DNA of 53,396 nt from an uncultured Collinsella sp. (GTDB lineage Bacteria > Actinomycetota > Coriobacteriia > Coriobacteriales > Coriobacteriaceae): contig URRN01000002.1 of assembly GCA_900550185.1 (NCBI GenBank), positions 1 through 53,396 on the forward strand. The letters are read 5' to 3'. Below the pieces are notes generated by a model. The model saw nothing but the letters and a program-made list of their open reading frames with translations. It did not search any database and was not told the DNA's origin. This document shows, piece by piece, positions 7,883 through 14,274 of the stretch. The translations under genes and the position numbers were made by a program. Numbering within the stretch: the stretch's first letter is position 1; the number at the start of each line of letters is the position of its first letter.

Positions 7883-7927
7883 GGGGCAAACCCAGCGGAG
7901 ATGTATTGCCTCCGTATTGTTTGCCCC
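7883..7927. other. Nested hairpin between tRNA genes
   Basis: Outer stem GGGGCAAAC (7883-7891) / GTTTGCCCC (7919-7927) and inner stem CGGAG (7896-7900) / CTCCG (7910-7914) with 4-base internal loops on each side. It fills the only sizeable gap in the tRNA array. It may guide processing of the polycistronic tRNA transcript; there is no T-run for termination. Confidence 0.5.
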
Positions 7928-7932
7928 ACCAT

Positions 7933-8008
7933 TTGCGTGTAGCTCAGCTGGTAGAGCGCCCGGCCGTTAACCGGGAGGTCGCAGGTTCGAGGCCTGCCGC
8001 GCAAGCCA
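7933..8008 (+). tRNA. tRNA-Asn(GTT) with C33
   Basis: Acceptor TTGCGTG / CGCGCAA, discriminator G, CCA. Anticodon stem CCCGG/CCGGG with loop CCGTTAA gives GTT, but base 33 is C instead of the almost universal U. D arm and T arm (GCAGG-TTCGAGG-CCTGC) are normal. Confidence 0.88.
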
Positions 8009-8009
8009 C

Positions 8010-8083
8010 GCCGCCTTGGTTCAAAGGTAGAACACCGGTCTTCCAAATCGGTTATGCGGGTTCGATTCCCGCAGGCGGCTCCA
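8010..8083 (+). tRNA. tRNA-Gly(TCC)
   Basis: Acceptor GCCGCCT / AGGCGGC, discriminator T, CCA. Loop CTTCCAA gives TCC. D-loop GG and T loop TTCGATT are normal. It starts one base after the preceding tRNA ends. Confidence 0.92.
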
Positions 8084-8084
8084 C

Positions 8085-8159
8085 TGTCGCGTAGCTCAAC
8101 GGTAGAGCACCCTGTTGATAACGGGGAGGTCGTAGGGTCAGCACCTACCGCGACAACCA
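8085..8159 (+). tRNA. tRNA-Ile(GAT), atypical T loop
   Basis: Acceptor TGTCGCG / CGCGACA, discriminator A, CCA. Anticodon stem CCCTG/CGGGG, loop TTGATAA gives GAT. T arm is GTAGG-GTCAGCA-CCTAC: positions 54 and 58 are both G, so the T54-A58 pair is missing while T55 and C56 remain. Confidence 0.82.
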
Positions 8160-8163
8160 TTTC

Positions 8164-8252
8164 GGAGCATTGGCGCAGTAGCTACCGCAGCGGGTTGCTA
8201 ACCCGTAGACCTCATACGAGTCCCGTAGGTGCAAGTCCTACATGCTCCGCCA
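8164..8252 (+). tRNA. tRNA-Ser(GCT), GTGC T arm
   Basis: Acceptor GGAGCAT / ATGCTCC, discriminator G, CCA. Anticodon stem GCGGG/CCCGT, loop TTGCTAA gives GCT; a long variable arm fits serine. T loop is TGCAAGT (G at 55) and the D loop CAGTAGCTAC lacks GG. Confidence 0.85.
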
Positions 8253-8254
8253 AC

Positions 8255-8345
8255 GGAGGGTTGGCAGAGAGGTTTATTGCAGCTGTCTAGAAAACAGCCG
8301 GTCGTTGATAGCGATCCGTGGGTTCGACTCCCACGCCCTCCTCCA
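8255..8345 (+). tRNA. tRNA-Ser(AGA)
   Basis: Acceptor GGAGGGT / GCCCTCC, discriminator T, CCA. Anticodon stem GCTGT/ACAGC, loop CTAGAAA gives AGA, an A34 anticodon rare in bacteria. The long variable arm (GGTCGTTGATAGCGATCC) fits serine. D-loop GG and T loop TTCGACT are normal. The T73 discriminator is unusual for serine. Confidence 0.8.
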
Positions 8346-8349
8346 CACT

Positions 8350-8435
8350 GCCGCAGTATTCCCCTAAAGACGGGGGCCTGACTGTAAATCAGGTGCCTAT
8401 TGGCTGGCTGGGAGCGTTACCTAGATGCGGCACCA
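8350..8435 (+). tRNA. tRNA-Tyr(GTA), atypical core
   Basis: Acceptor GCCGCAG against ATGCGGC (six pairs plus a G-A mismatch), discriminator A, CCA. Anticodon stem CCTGA/TCAGG, loop CTGTAAA gives GTA, with a long variable arm as in bacterial Tyr. T arm CTGGG-AGCGTTA-CCTAG lacks T54 and T55, and the D loop has no GG. The fold is poorer than in its neighbours. Confidence 0.7.
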
Positions 8436-8440
8436 TTTTC

Positions 8441-8517
8441 GTCGTCATAGCTCAATGGGATAGAGCGGCGGTTTCCTAAACCGCGTGTTGGGGGTTCGAT
8501 TCCCTCTGGCGACTCCA
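8441..8517 (+). tRNA. tRNA-Arg(CCT)
   Basis: Acceptor GTCGTCA / TGGCGAC, discriminator T, CCA. Anticodon stem GCGGT/ACCGC, loop TTCCTAA gives CCT (codon AGG). D-loop GGG and T loop TTCGATT are normal. Confidence 0.9.
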
Positions 8518-8518
8518 T

Positions 8519-8592
8519 GTGCTGCTGGCCGAACAGCTAGGCGGCGGACTGCAACTCCGTGAAACCAGGTGCGACTCCTGGGCAGCACTCCA
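8519..8592 (+). tRNA. tRNA-Cys(GCA), GTGC T arm
   Basis: Acceptor GTGCTGC / GCAGCAC, discriminator T, CCA. Loop CTGCAAC gives GCA. T arm CCAGG-TGCGACT-CCTGG has G55 and the D loop lacks GG, the same pair of changes as in tRNA-Ser(GCT). Confidence 0.85.
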
Positions 8593-8593
8593 C

Positions 8594-8679
8594 AGGCGCG
8601 TAGCTCAACCGGTAGAGCAGCAGTCTCCAAAACTGTGGCGGTAACGCCGATGGGGGTTCGAGTCCCTCCGCGCCTGCCA
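8594..8679 (+). tRNA. tRNA-Trp(CCA) with hairpin variable arm
   Basis: Acceptor AGGCGCG / CGCGCCT, discriminator G, CCA. Loop CTCCAAA gives CCA. D arm and T arm (GGGGG-TTCGAGT-CCCTC) look like ordinary tRNA-Trp, but the variable region is 15 bases with a GGCG-GTAA-CGCC hairpin, where Trp normally has about five bases. Confidence 0.82.
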
Positions 8680-8710
8680 TTTTCCAAGCCTACAAACTAA
8701 GGACAACTAA

Positions 8711-9730
8711 ATGATTCGACTCATTATCTGCGCCGGACTCGGTATCGCGGGTGCCGCCACGTGCGTGGTCGCCCACTCGCATAACAAGCGCGAGCGAGAG
8801 GAGTACGAGCGCAAGAACGAGGAGTACCTCGAGGCCCTCAAGGAGTACAAGGACCACAATCGCTGCTATAAGCCCAGCAGGCCCGATGAACCCGCAACCG
8901 TGCCGGTCGCAGGTGGCCTCGCTGTCATCGCGCTCGCAGCCGTCATCGCGGCCACCGGATGCTTCTACTCGCAGGATACCGGCGAGGTCTGCGTCATCCG
9001 CAATATCGGCGGCTCGCTCGCAGGCTCCACGTCCGAGGCCGGCTTCCACGGGAAGGCCCCGTGGCAGAACGTCGTCACCTACGACACCCGCAACAACCTC
9101 ATCAACTTCTACGGGGACACCGACTACAAGGTGAACGGCGGCTCCTACGACGGCAAGCAGGTGTCCATCAACGACAAGTCCGGCGCTAGCGCGAACATCG
9201 ACATCCAGGTCAACTACTCGCTCAACCCCGACGCCGCGCTCACGCTCTACAGCGAGTACGGCACGCAGGAGTCCTTCGTCGAGAAGTACATCTCCAACGA
9301 CGTCCGCGCCGTTACCCGCGAGGTGTCCGGCAAGTTCGACACGGTGACTATGCTCACCGACCGCTCGCAGTTCACCAAGGCCGTGCAGAAGGCCCTCACC
9401 GAGAAGTGGGACGGCATGGGCCTCACGGTCGAGCAGGTGAGCGTGCAGGACGTCCGTTACCCGAAGAACATCACCAAGAGCTACAGCGAGGCTCAGGCCG
9501 CCGAGGTCGCGAAGCAGAAGGCCCAGAACAAGCAGGAGACTGCCAAGGTCGAGGCCGAAACCAAGAAGATCGAGGCACAGGGCCAGGCTGACGCCAACGC
9601 CATCCTCGCGAACTCCCTCAACGAGAACGTTATCCAGCAGAACTACATCGACGCGCTCAAGAGCATCGGCAAGAACGGCAACCTCGTCGTCGTGCCCGAG
9701 AACTCCACGCCGCTCGTCGACGTCAAGTAA
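8711..9730 (+). CDS. SPFH/prohibitin-like membrane protein
   Basis: 339 residues. A short N-terminal hydrophobic segment (3-20) is followed by a charged Glu/Lys stretch (28-60) and a second hydrophobic segment (68-87). An SPFH/Band 7 domain (about 88-250) ends in the classic DVRYPKNITKSYSEAQAAE region, then a Lys/Glu/Ala coiled coil (about 245-290). SPFH proteins form membrane-associated rings around proteases or membrane microdomains; prophage members have no settled role. AAGGA lies before the ATG. It is the first coding gene after the tRNA array and may be cotranscribed with it. Confidence 0.85.
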   Translation: MIRLIICAGLGIAGAATCVVAHSHNKREREEYERKNEEYLEALKEYKDHNRCYKPSRPDEPATVPVAGGLAVIALAAVIAATGCFYSQDTGEVCVIRNIGGSLAGSTSEAGFHGKAPWQNVVTYDTRNNLINFYGDTDYKVNGGSYDGKQVSINDKSGASANIDIQVNYSLNPDAALTLYSEYGTQESFVEKYISNDVRAVTREVSGKFDTVTMLTDRSQFTKAVQKALTEKWDGMGLTVEQVSVQDVRYPKNITKSYSEAQAAEVAKQKAQNKQETAKVEAETKKIEAQGQADANAILANSLNENVIQQNYIDALKSIGKNGNLVVVPENSTPLVDVK

Positions 9731-9741
9731 GGAGGCTGAAA

Positions 9742-10164
9742 TTGATTCGTTTTGACAAGATCGAACATTGCTCTGGGTTCACGATGAACCGCGATTTTGC
9801 AGAGTATGCGATATGCCCGGAACCCATTAACGCAGGCCACATGCTACTGACTCTCGACATTACGGGGAAAGACGCGGCCGCGGTCGATCTCAATACGTGC
9901 CGTTTTCAGCCACGCGGAATCATCGACGTGCTCAAGGGGCTTCCGAGCCTCAACGACTCCACCGCTATCAAGGAGGTCATCTTCCACGACCCCGCGACCA
10001 TCGTCTACTGGGAGGACGGCACCAAGACCGTCGTCAAGTGCCAGGACGAGGAGTTCGACAAGGAGAAGGGCCTGCTCGCGGCCATCGCCAAGAAGGTCTA
10101 CGGCAACAAGGGCAACTTCAACAACATCATCAAGAAGCACTGCGAGACGGTCACGAATGGATAG
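9742..10164 (+). CDS. Conserved phage protein of unknown function
   Basis: 140 residues, starting at TTG 9742 with GGAGGCTGAAA upstream. The segment VYWEDGTKTVVKCQDEEFD followed by EKGLLAAIAKKVYGNKGNF matches a small protein family common in early regions of Gram-positive siphophages; no activity is established for it. No membrane segment or metal motif is seen. It overlaps the next gene by 8 bases. Confidence 0.75.
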   Translation: MIRFDKIEHCSGFTMNRDFAEYAICPEPINAGHMLLTLDITGKDAAAVDLNTCRFQPRGIIDVLKGLPSLNDSTAIKEVIFHDPATIVYWEDGTKTVVKCQDEEFDKEKGLLAAIAKKVYGNKGNFNNIIKKHCETVTNG

Positions 10165-10444
10165 CAGCCTCGAGGCCCTGCTCGCCGGAGTCGTCAAGGA
10201 TGCCGTCGAGCAGGCCATGGACTGCCGCGTGCCGTCAAGCCCGACCATCGAGACGGCGGTCGCCGCAGGCATCGGTGCACGCATGACGTACACGGTGTCC
10301 GAGGTGGCGAAGATAAGCGGCGTGTCCGAGCGCCGCATCAGGCTCGACAACGAGCGAGGGCTTATCGACTTCATCGAGCCGGACGGCGAGCGCGGGGCGC
10401 GCATCCGCGCGTCGGAGGTGGACAGATGGATAGAGACGATTTAG
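10157..10444 (+). CDS. MerR/excisionase-type DNA-binding protein
   Basis: 95 residues. The C-terminal half (about 42-95) is a winged HTH of the MerR/Xis type: YTVSEVAKISGVSERRIR, then LIDFIEPDGERGARIRASEVDRWIE. The N-terminal 40 residues are acidic and helical (LEALLAGVVKDAVEQAM). It could act as excisionase or as an early regulator; its distance from int argues against a simple xis role. Confidence 0.75.
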   Translation: MDSSLEALLAGVVKDAVEQAMDCRVPSSPTIETAVAAGIGARMTYTVSEVAKISGVSERRIRLDNERGLIDFIEPDGERGARIRASEVDRWIETI

Positions 10445-10539
10445 GGGGGTGCGGGCCTTGGTTTCTGCTAATGCTCGCCATGGGCGTGGCAAGCTGGGCG
10501 CTGATATTTGCCCTGCTTGCCCTCCTGCTAGGCCTCTAG
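10426..10539 (+). CDS. Single-pass membrane peptide, 37 aa
   Basis: Short gene nested between its neighbours: MDRDDLGGCGPWFLLM followed by a hydrophobic run to LLALLLGL. ATG 10426 has GGAGGTG 6 bases upstream. It overlaps the end of the preceding gene by 19 bases and the beginning of the RusA reading frame. One transmembrane segment covers about residues 12-36. The function is unknown. Confidence 0.55.
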   Translation: MDRDDLGGCGPWFLLMLAMGVASWALIFALLALLLGL

Positions 10540-10949
10540 AGTTCTTCATCCACGCTCCGAAGATAGGCGGCGTGCAGAAGCCGTGGGCATCCATCAACGA
10601 CTGGATGCACGCGATGAACGTCAACCGGTTCAAGGGCAACGACCTCAAGAAGTACTACACGGGAATCGCCGCAGAGTACGCACACGAGGCCGCGCTCCAG
10701 GCCGGGTGGAAGACCCCGGAGGGGAAGGTTGACATCCGTCTCGTCTGGCATGAGATCAACGCGAGGCGCGACCCCGACAACATCATGGGCGGAATCAAGT
10801 TCGTCCTCGATGGAATCGTCAAGGCCGGTCTGATTCGCGATGACTCACAGAAACACATCAGGGCGATCCACCACGACGGAATCGCCATCGACAAGGAAGA
10901 CCCGGGCGTGATGGTGACTATCGCGCCCATCTGCAAGGAGGAACAATGA
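10449..10949 (+). CDS. rusA: RusA-family Holliday junction resolvase
   Basis: Cleaves Holliday junctions during phage recombination and packaging. The catalytic acidic cluster is visible as NARRDPDNIMGGIKFVLDGIVKAGLIRDDS, cited here by its parts RRDPDN, LDG and RDDS. The fold begins at EFFIHAPK. The reading frame opens at GTG 10449, but the first 30 residues are Cys/Pro/Ala-rich and lie over the membrane peptide gene, so the true start may be later; no clear ATG exists. It stands just upstream of the YqaJ/RecT recombination genes. Confidence 0.82.
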   Translation: MRALVSANARHGRGKLGADICPACPPARPLEFFIHAPKIGGVQKPWASINDWMHAMNVNRFKGNDLKKYYTGIAAEYAHEAALQAGWKTPEGKVDIRLVWHEINARRDPDNIMGGIKFVLDGIVKAGLIRDDSQKHIRAIHHDGIAIDKEDPGVMVTIAPICKEEQ

Positions 10950-11344
10950 ACACCAGTCGTTACTTCAGCGACAACTGCCTGACGGACCACATCGCGGACA
11001 GCGCCGACGCGCTTGAGGTTGTCGTCACCACGAGCAAGGACTCCCTCCGCTCGCTCGCCGCTCATCGCGACACCAGCGCGCTCGCCTTTGCCATCGGCGG
11101 AACCAAAGATGATATGAGGGGCGTTGACCTCTGCGTGGCAATCGACCTCTTCTCCGTCATCGCTGCGTGCGAGGCCGTCCTCACGAGCGGCGTGCTCAAC
11201 GAGGGTTCCGTCGCCGAGGCCTACGACTGCGTCTCCAAGGCGCACCGCGGGGTAATCGGGGAGCGTGACGAAGACGACGCCATCGCCGAGGCGAAGAAGG
11301 TCGTCCTCGAGATGGTCAAGGACGTTCTCAACGGGGACGAGTAG
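10946..11344 (+). CDS. Hypothetical phage protein
   Basis: 132 residues, not recognised. AAGGAGGAAC precedes the ATG, which overlaps the RusA stop (ATGA). The protein is acidic and helical with Asp-rich parts (ERDEDDAIAEAKKVVLEMVKD) and no membrane segment. It ends in TAGTG, so the next gene starts inside its stop codon. Its place directly before the exonuclease suggests an accessory role in recombination, by position only. Confidence 0.7.
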   Translation: MNTSRYFSDNCLTDHIADSADALEVVVTTSKDSLRSLAAHRDTSALAFAIGGTKDDMRGVDLCVAIDLFSVIAACEAVLTSGVLNEGSVAEAYDCVSKAHRGVIGERDEDDAIAEAKKVVLEMVKDVLNGDE

Positions 11345-12249
11345 TGCCTGTCGTAGGAGAGGGGCGTGTCTTCGACCTCATTAGGTGCGACGGGAGCGAC
11401 GAATGGCTCGACCAGCGCCGCCGCGGAATCGGAGGCTCTGACGTCGCGGCCATCATGGGGCTGTCTCAATATCGAGGACCTTACGAGGTATGGGCCGAGA
11501 AGCTCGGATACGTGCAGCCGGCCGACCTCAGCATGGTCGAGGCGGTTCAATGGGGCAATATCCTCGAGCCTGTGGTCGGCAGCCACTATGCTGCTCTACA
11601 CCCAGGACGCACTGTCAGACGAGTCAACGCTGTGTGCAGGAGCATTGGACGACCTCATGCCCAGGCCTCTCTTGATTACGAAGTCAAGGACCCCGAACTC
11701 GGATGGGGAATCTTAGAGATAAAGACGGCGTCGCTATACAGGGAGCACGACTGGGATGAGGGCGTGCCGCTGTACTACCTGACCCAGGTGACCCACTACA
11801 TGAGCGTGACAGGGCGAAAGTTCGCCGACGTCGCGGTGCTCATCGGCGGACAGAAGTACAGGGAGTTCCGAGTCATGCGCGACGAGGACGACGTCAAGGC
11901 GGTCGACAGGGCCGTCGACGACTTCTGGGCGATGGTCGAGGGCGGCACCGAGCCGCCAATCGGCGAGATCGGTGCGGAACTCAAGGCCCTGGCATCGAAG
12001 CACCTGCAACCCGGCGAGCTTATCGAGCTGAACGAGACACCAAGCGAGGCGACTGCGTGGCTTGCTGCCAAGAAGGCACGAGATGACGCCGAGAAGGGAT
12101 ACCAAGCCGCCACGAACGGGCTGTGCCAGCTCATCGGGGACGAACGAGGGTTAATCACGCCCGACGGAAAGTTCACGTGGACGCGCTTCATGCGCAACGG
12201 CAAGCCGAGCGGCGGCTACATCAAGTACACGGAGAAAAAGAAGGATTAG
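11344..12249 (+). CDS. YqaJ-family phage recombination exonuclease
   Basis: A lambda-Exo-like nuclease that resects double-strand ends for RecT-mediated annealing. The 301-residue protein shows the family landmarks: WLDQRRRGIGGSDVAAIMG (residues about 21-39), WGNILEPVV, SLDYEV and GILEIKTAS, which carry the PD-(D/E)xK active site. The start is GTG 11344 overlapping the previous stop. recT follows after 8 bases, giving the common exonuclease/annealase pair. Confidence 0.92.
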   Translation: MPVVGEGRVFDLIRCDGSDEWLDQRRRGIGGSDVAAIMGLSQYRGPYEVWAEKLGYVQPADLSMVEAVQWGNILEPVVGSHYAALHPGRTVRRVNAVCRSIGRPHAQASLDYEVKDPELGWGILEIKTASLYREHDWDEGVPLYYLTQVTHYMSVTGRKFADVAVLIGGQKYREFRVMRDEDDVKAVDRAVDDFWAMVEGGTEPPIGEIGAELKALASKHLQPGELIELNETPSEATAWLAAKKARDDAEKGYQAATNGLCQLIGDERGLITPDGKFTWTRFMRNGKPSGGYIKYTEKKKD

Positions 12250-12257
12250 GAGGTCAT

Positions 12258-13091
12258 ATGGGAGCAATCACGCAGGCCAAGCAGGAGATTCAGCAGGCCA
12301 AACAGCCAGACAACTCGTTTGCCGGGCTAATCAAGCGATGCGCACCGCAGTTGCAGGCGGTCATGCCGAAAGGATGTACGACCGAACGTCTGACGCATCT
12401 TGCTATTGCGGCATACAAGCAAACCCCGAAACTCTCTGAATGCTCGGTGACGTCGATTCTGTCGTGCTGTCTGAGGTGCGCAGAGCTTGGACTCATGCCG
12501 AACGATGCCATGGGCAGCGCCTATGTCATTCCACAATGGAACTCGAAAACCCATCGCTATGAGGCGGAGTTCCGGCTCGGCAAAAACGGAATGCTTGATC
12601 TTGTCAAACGTCATCCTAATGTCATCGAAGTGTACACACAATGCGTTTACGAGGGCGATGATTTCACTTATTTCAACAACGAGACTGGGCACCATTTCAC
12701 CTTTACGCCGAATTTCAAAGCGCAGCACGATGAAGACAAATTGGTCGTTGTTTACCTTGTGTGCGAGTTGAAAAACGGGAGCATCGCGTTCGACTACATG
12801 ATGAAAGACGATGTAGACAAGATCAAAAAGGCATCTAAGGCCGGAGACAAAGGCCCTTGGGCTACTTACTACGAGGCCATGGCGGAGAAGAGCGTCATTC
12901 GTCACGCATTTCAGCGAGGCAAGCTGCCGTATTCCGTCGAGACTGCTGATGCGGTAAATGACGACGGAAACACGCCGGTCATCCTCGACGAGGAAGGCAA
13001 CCGCATCTTCGAGGACCCGTTGGCTCCCGAACCGACCGAGGTCCCCGCGAACGTCGACGCCGAAACCGGCGAAATCATCGACGCGAACTAG
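12258..13091 (+). CDS. recT: RecT single-strand annealing protein
   Basis: 277 residues. RecT hallmarks are LTHLAIAAYKQTPKL, SILSCCLRCAELGLMPND and the GKNGMLDLVKRHPNV segment, with the usual acidic tail (about 250-277). It binds ssDNA made by the adjacent YqaJ nuclease and promotes annealing. ATG 12258 follows TAGGAGGTCAT. Base composition in the middle is slightly less GC-rich than its neighbours, consistent with a modular history. Confidence 0.93.
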   Translation: MGAITQAKQEIQQAKQPDNSFAGLIKRCAPQLQAVMPKGCTTERLTHLAIAAYKQTPKLSECSVTSILSCCLRCAELGLMPNDAMGSAYVIPQWNSKTHRYEAEFRLGKNGMLDLVKRHPNVIEVYTQCVYEGDDFTYFNNETGHHFTFTPNFKAQHDEDKLVVVYLVCELKNGSIAFDYMMKDDVDKIKKASKAGDKGPWATYYEAMAEKSVIRHAFQRGKLPYSVETADAVNDDGNTPVILDEEGNRIFEDPLAPEPTEVPANVDAETGEIIDAN

Positions 13092-13114
13092 CTGACAACA
13101 GATAGGAGAGACAA

Positions 13115-13429
13115 ATGTCCAACCTGCCCCAGATGACCGACGAGCAGCGCCGCGCCGCGCTCGAGAAGGCGGCCGTCGCACGCGCCGAGCGCGGCAAGAT
13201 TCGATCGCAGATCAAGAGCGGCGAGCTTAAGCCCGAGGAGGCCATCGACCTGCCCTACGCCAAGAAGATGCGCGTGCTCCAGTTCCTCATGGCGCTCCCC
13301 GGCGTCGGCAAGGCCAAGGCACGCCTGTTCATGGAGGAGGCCGGCATCGTGCCGAACCGCCGCATCGGAGGCCTCGGCGTGCGCCAGCGCGACGCCGTTC
13401 TCGAGTTTGCGAGCCGCTATGTCCATTAA
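13115..13429 (+). CDS. Actinobacterial-type integration host factor (mIHF-like)
   Basis: 104 residues. The N-terminal MTDEQRRAALEKAAVARAERG helix and the H2TH-like LPGVGKAKARLFMEEAGI...RRIGGLGVRQRDAVLEF segment are those of mycobacterial/actinobacterial IHF, a nucleoid protein that bends DNA and supports phage integration. AGGAGAGACAA lies before the ATG. It sits between recT and ssb, so it belongs to the phage recombination set and may assist integrase or replication. Confidence 0.85.
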   Translation: MSNLPQMTDEQRRAALEKAAVARAERGKIRSQIKSGELKPEEAIDLPYAKKMRVLQFLMALPGVGKAKARLFMEEAGIVPNRRIGGLGVRQRDAVLEFASRYVH

Positions 13430-13853
13430 CAGGTGCATCCTCAGCGGCAACCTCACCCGCGACCCCGAACTCCGCTCCACCGCGGGCGGAACCAGCGTCC
13501 TGTCGTTCGGCATCGCCGTCAACGACAGGCGAAAGAACAACCAGACCGGCGAATGGGAGGACTATCCCAACTTCGTCGACTGCACCATGTTCGGTGCGCG
13601 AGCCGAGGCGGTTGGCCGCTTCCTGGCAAAGGGCAACAAGGTCGCCATCGAGGGCAAGCTGCGCTACAGCTCTTGGGAGAAGGACGGCCAGCGCCGCTCG
13701 AAGCTCGAGGTCGTCGTCGACGAGATCGAGTTCATGAGCCACAGCGACCGCGAGGCGGCTGGAGCGCCGGCCGACCGCGGCTTCCAGCAGGAGCAGCCCC
13801 AGCAGCAGTGGAGCGCGAAGGATGCCTACGACGACATCCCTTTTGATTTCTAG
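13419..13853 (+). CDS. ssb: Single-stranded DNA-binding protein
   Basis: 144 residues: an OB fold starting SINRCILSGNLTRDPELR, with FGIAVNDRR and NFVDCTMFGARAEAV, a Gln-rich linker (about 118-132) and the acidic DDIPFDF tip that recruits partner proteins. ATG 13419 lies 11 bases inside the mIHF gene; translational coupling would explain the lack of a strong ribosome site. Confidence 0.95.
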   Translation: MSINRCILSGNLTRDPELRSTAGGTSVLSFGIAVNDRRKNNQTGEWEDYPNFVDCTMFGARAEAVGRFLAKGNKVAIEGKLRYSSWEKDGQRRSKLEVVVDEIEFMSHSDREAAGAPADRGFQQEQPQQQWSAKDAYDDIPFDF

Positions 13854-13861
13854 GGGGCCAG

Positions 13862-14107
13862 ATGAACCTTGAGCGCGACGGCGCTCCCGACATCCCCGAT
13901 GGGCAGGAGGAGTGCGGCTCCTGCCGCCACTTCTGCTTCATCGGCGAGAGCGGAACGGGCTTCTGCGCCCTCGACTACGACGACTGGCTCGAGGCGAGCG
14001 ATGCCTTTGGCGAGCCTGTGACCAGCAGGCGCACGGTCAAGTGGATTATCGAGAACTGCATCGAGGAGGGGCATGAACCCTGCGAGCAGTTCGAGGAGTA
14101 CAGATAG
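13862..14107 (+). CDS. Small Cys-rich protein
   Basis: 81 residues with ECGSCRHFCFIGESGTGFC in the middle and a further Cys near the end, a likely zinc-binding knuckle. It resembles the CGECRHF protein at 15797-16009. It starts 8 bases after ssb. No known function. Confidence 0.7.
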   Translation: MNLERDGAPDIPDGQEECGSCRHFCFIGESGTGFCALDYDDWLEASDAFGEPVTSRRTVKWIIENCIEEGHEPCEQFEEYR

Positions 14108-14115
14108 GAGGGCGC

Positions 14116-14274
14116 TTGGATAGCGAAAAGTGTCCCCTGCGTGACGGCGTGCGCCCTCTCAGCAGGGACGACTTCAAGGTGTGCGTCGCCTGCGAGCACA
14201 AGTGCGAGACGGTCGAGCGCGAGTTCACGCTCGCATTCAGGGCCAAGCCGCTCGAGGGCGATGGTACGGAATGA
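14116..14274 (+). CDS. Small Cys-rich protein, 52 aa
   Basis: TTG start at 14116 with AGGAGGGCGC directly upstream. It contains KCPLRDG and KVCVACEHKCET, so four Cys that could bind a metal. Its stop overlaps the next start (ATGA). Too short to assign. Confidence 0.6.
   Translation: MDSEKCPLRDGVRPLSRDDFKVCVACEHKCETVEREFTLAFRAKPLEGDGTE

Noticed and set aside
7804..8679. tRNA genes as the attachment site
   Set aside because: All tRNAs are inside the prophage, far from both ends, and no tRNA fragment is repeated at the right boundary.
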